In this document: positions 9,801 to 10,809 of the stretch, piece after piece
Layout of the letters: each line of letters starts with the position of its first letter
Position numbering within the stretch: the stretch's first letter is position 1
NCBI GenBank assembly: GCA_012295275.1
Contig: SMMR01000022.1
Coordinates: forward strand, 1-10,809
Source of the DNA: Chrysomallon squamiferum
Lineage: Eukaryota; Mollusca; Gastropoda; Neomphalida; Peltospiridae
Reading direction: 5' to 3'
Length of the DNA: 10,809 nt
Translations under genes and position numbers: made by a program
The notes under the pieces: generated by a model
The model's database searches: none
What the model was told of the DNA's origin: nothing
Seen by the model: the letters and a program-made list of their open reading frames with translations, nothing else

Positions 9801-10206
9801 CATTCTCACTTACTTAGTTACTTGCTTCCTTGCTTACTTAGGTCATTATTTACGTAATTACTTAATTTATTTCTTACTTAGATAATTGTTAACGTTCTTA
9901 CTTGCATTCTCATTTACTTAGAAACTTGCATCCTTGCTTACTTAGGTCATTATTTACGTACTTAATTACGTTCTTACTTAGATAATTGTTAATGTACAAA
10001 TTTGCATTTTCACTTATTTTTGCTCGCTTCCTTGCCAACTTAGATCATTATTTACGTACTTACTTACTTTCTTTCCTAGATAGATAATTGTTAATGTACT
10101 TACTTAGGTTACCATTTACTAACTTACTCGCTTACTTGCTAACCTAGGACATTAGTTAAGTACTTACTTACATTTTTACTCACATAATTGTAACTATACT
10201 GACATG
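9801..10206 (+). repeat. Satellite unit 24 (406 bp)
   Basis: Clean unit with AACGTTC and CTCATTTACTT. Two extra T residues lie in TTATTTTTGCTCGC at the start of C. D has CATTTTTACTCAC instead of CATTCTTACTCAC. Confidence 0.96.
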
Positions 10207-10310
10207 CATTCTCACTTACTTAGTTACTTGCTTCCTTGCTTACTTAGGTCATTATTTACGTAATTACTTAATTTATTTCTTACTTAGATAATTGTTAACG
10301 TTCTTACTTG
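10207..10310 (+). repeat. Sub-unit A of the 404-bp unit (reference copy, 104 bp)
   Basis: This is the first of four related quarter-units, shown in the clean copy at 10207-10610. Landmarks in order are the CATTCTCAC box, CTTGCTTCCTTGC, AGGTCATTATTTACGTAA (with the 8-bp palindrome TTACGTAA) and AGATAATTGTTAACG (with palindrome GTTAAC). It reads as 26 four-base words, eight of them CTTA. It is marked by AATTTATTT before the ATAATTGT box. Across the array this quarter varies at GGTCATT/GGTCCTT, TTAGATAA/TTAAATAA and AACGTTC/AACGTGC. Confidence 0.88.
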
Positions 10311-10410
10311 CATTCTCAATTACTTAGAAACTTGCATCCTTGCTTACTTAGGTCATTATTTACGTACTTAATTACGTTCTTACTTAGATAATTGTTAATG
10401 TACAAATTTG
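10311..10410 (+). repeat. Sub-unit B of the 404-bp unit (reference copy, 100 bp)
   Basis: The second quarter-unit has the same landmark order as A: CATTCTCA, ACTTGCATCCTTGC, AGGTCATTATTTACGTAC and AGATAATTGTTAATG. It differs from A by TTAGAAACTTGCATCC at its start and by ending in TGTACAAATTTG, which contains the 8-bp palindrome CAAATTTG at the B/C junction. It reads as 25 four-base words, six of them CTTA. The first 15 bases are the most variable point between units (CTCATTACTT, CTCATTTACTT, CTCACTTACTT, CTCAATTACTT, ATCATTCACTT). Confidence 0.87.
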
Positions 10411-10516
10411 CATTTTCACTTATTTGCTCGCTTCCTTGCCAACTTAGATCATTATTTACGTACTTACTTACTTTCTTTCCTAGATAGATAATTGTTAATG
10501 TACTTACTTAGGTTAC
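10411..10516 (+). repeat. Sub-unit C of the 404-bp unit (reference copy, 106 bp)
   Basis: The third quarter-unit runs CATTTTCAC, CTCGCTTCCTTGCC, AGATCATTATTTACGTAC, then a pyrimidine stretch CTTTCTTTCC and TAGATAGATAATTGTTAATG. The GATAGATA duplication is specific to C. The stretch between TACGTA and CCTAG is the main length-variable point of the whole unit: it expands by CTTA words or T runs in units 1, 3, 7, 12 and 18. Variants TATTTGCTCGC/TAGTTGCTCGC and CTTTCTTTCC/CTTTTCTTCC mark sub-families. Confidence 0.86.
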
Positions 10517-10610
10517 CATTTACTAACTTACTCGCTTACTTGCTAACCTAGGACATTAGTTAAGTACTTACTTACATTCTTACTCACATAATTGTAACTA
10601 TACTGACATG
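10517..10610 (+). repeat. Sub-unit D of the 404-bp unit (reference copy, 94 bp)
   Basis: This is the most diverged quarter-unit, but it keeps the landmark order: CATTTACTAAC, CTCGCTTACTTGC, AGGACATTAG in place of AGGTCATTAT, AAGTACTTAC in place of TACGTACTTAC, and ACATAATTGTAAC in place of AGATAATTGTTAA. It contains the palindromes CCTAGG and TAAGTACTTA (10 bp, 10561-10570), and its junction with the next A makes ATGCAT. Equivalence to A-C rests on this ordered match and on its ATAATTGT box lying exactly 100 bp after the one in C. Confidence 0.8.
10561..10570. other. 10-bp perfect palindrome in sub-unit D (example)
   Basis: TAAGTACTTA equals its own reverse complement. It recurs in most clean D quarters and is the longest perfect palindrome I found in the canonical unit. 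Shorter ones are TTACGTAA (A), CAAATTTG (B/C junction), CCTAGG (D), GTTAAC (A) and ATGCAT (D/A junction). No role is shown; several are simple consequences of the word structure. Confidence 0.75.
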
Positions 10611-10809
10611 CATTCTCACTTACTTAGTTACTTGCTTCCTTGCTTACTTAGGTCATTATTTACGTAATTACTTAATTTATTTCTTACTTAGATAATTGTT
10701 AACGTGCTTACTTGCATTCTCACTTACTTAGAAACTTGCATCCTTGCTTACTTAGGTCATTATTTACGTACTTAATTACGTTCTTACTTAGATAATTGTT
10801 ATTGTACAA
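10611..10809 (+). repeat. Satellite unit 26, partial (first 199 bp)
   Basis: Complete A and almost all of B are present before the window ends inside the TGTACAA box. A carries AACGTGC with CTCACTTACTT. The last B box reads GTTATTGTACAA rather than GTTAATGTACAA, a change otherwise rare in the array. Truncation is by the window edge. Confidence 0.95.

Larger units (their letters stand above)
10207..10610 (+). repeat. Satellite unit 25 (404 bp), reference unit
   Basis: Cleanest representative and the one used for sub-unit boundaries and base counts (A 107, T 177, C 79, G 41). Markers are GGTCATT, TTAGATAA, AACGTTC, CTCAATTACTT, TATTTGCTCGC, CTTTCTTTCC and CTTGCTAACC. ATAATTGT boxes start at 10288, 10388, 10488 and 10588. 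Confidence 0.96.
1..10809. repeat. Tandem satellite array, canonical 404-bp unit, 25 complete copies plus one partial
   Basis: The whole window is head-to-tail copies of one AT-rich unit. The box TGACATGCATTCTCAC and its variants recurs with CATT starting at 1, 413, 855, 1269, 1732, 2176, 2594, 3043, 3475, 3905, 4377, 4812, 5245, 5681, 6085, 6508, 6912, 7316, 7732, 8136, 8556, 8989, 9397, 9801, 10207 and 10611. Six intervals are exactly 404 bp; the rest are 406-472. All copies share one orientation. In the canonical unit every + frame meets stops, with a longest stop-free run of roughly 130 nt, and minus frames close within a few codons because CTTA runs read as TAAG. I therefore call it noncoding satellite DNA. 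The array continues past both window ends, so its true size and flanks are unknown. The family name and host are not recognised. Confidence 0.97.

Noticed and set aside
10288-10595. TAATTG as homeodomain sites and GATAGATA as GATA-factor sites
   Set aside because: The short cores match, but such 4-6 base words are expected often in AT-rich sequence derived from CTTA/GATA-like words. With no gene nearby there is no regulatory context.
1-10809. Protein-coding genes on either strand
   Set aside because: In the canonical unit each + frame hits TAG or TAA at the TTAG, GATAA and TTAA boxes, with the longest stop-free run about 130 nt and no good start. The minus strand reads TAAG words and closes almost at once. 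Any short open stretch is low-complexity Leu/Thr/Tyr and repeats with the satellite.
1-10809. CRISPR array
   Set aside because: The repeats are far too long, and the sequence between shared boxes is itself repeated from unit to unit, so there are no unique spacers. No cas-like gene is present.
1-10809. Telomeric repeat (TTAGG or TTAGGG)
   Set aside because: TTAGG occurs in the TTAGGTC and TTAGGTTACC boxes but is never in tandem with itself; it is one word variant inside the 404-bp unit.
1-10809. Centromere identity through a CENP-B box
   Set aside because: I found no match to the core TTCG...A..CGGG pattern, and the unit has no CGGG. A centromeric role is possible for any satellite but nothing here shows it.
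1-10809. tRNA, rRNA, replication origin or phage attachment site
   Set aside because: No cloverleaf with conserved GTTC-type arms, no rRNA-like segments, and no iteron set distinct from the satellite itself. AT-richness alone is not evidence of an origin.
1-10809. A new multi-gene biological system
   Set aside because: The window holds only noncoding tandem repeats. The interest lies in the repeat architecture and its evolution, not in encoded functions.

Overview
This window is one uninterrupted block of tandemly repeated, AT-rich satellite DNA. I see no protein-coding gene, tRNA, rRNA, CRISPR array or recognisable transposon. The array runs off both ends: it opens at the first base of a repeat unit and stops about halfway through unit 26. 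Using the start of the CATTCTCAC box as a landmark, there are 25 complete units and one partial one. The canonical unit is 404 bp, and six units have exactly that length. The typical unit (counted on 10207-10610) is about 26% A, 44% T, 20% C and 10% G.

The repeat has three nested levels. (1) The whole unit can be read as 101 four-base words, of which 25 are exactly CTTA and many others differ by one base, so it looks like a degenerate (CTTA)n microsatellite. (2) The 404-bp unit contains four related sub-units (A, B, C, D) of 104, 100, 106 and 94 bp. Each carries the same ordered landmarks: a CATT box, a CTTGC/CGCTT-CTTGC segment, a GG(T/A)CATTA-type box and an ATAATTGT box. The ATAATTGT boxes in clean units are spaced exactly 100, 100, 100 and 104 bp apart. 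(3) The A-B-C-D unit is itself tandemly repeated.

The array has two zones. Units 1-13 (1-5680) are irregular, 412-472 bp long, with short tandem duplications, T-rich replacements, two T12 runs and one strongly divergent stretch (about 1590-1800). Units 14-26 (5681-10809) are much more homogeneous, 404-433 bp long. No complete unit is shorter than 404 bp, so change in this array is dominated by insertion. Variants are shared in mosaic fashion between non-adjacent units, as expected from unequal exchange or gene conversion.

The organism cannot be named from this sequence. A long, noncoding, hierarchical satellite suggests a eukaryotic genome (centromeric, pericentromeric, subtelomeric or interstitial heterochromatin). 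CpG is not strongly depleted in the unit (7 seen, about 8 expected from base composition), which gives no sign of heavy methylation-driven CpG loss. Chromosomal location and any function are not visible here.
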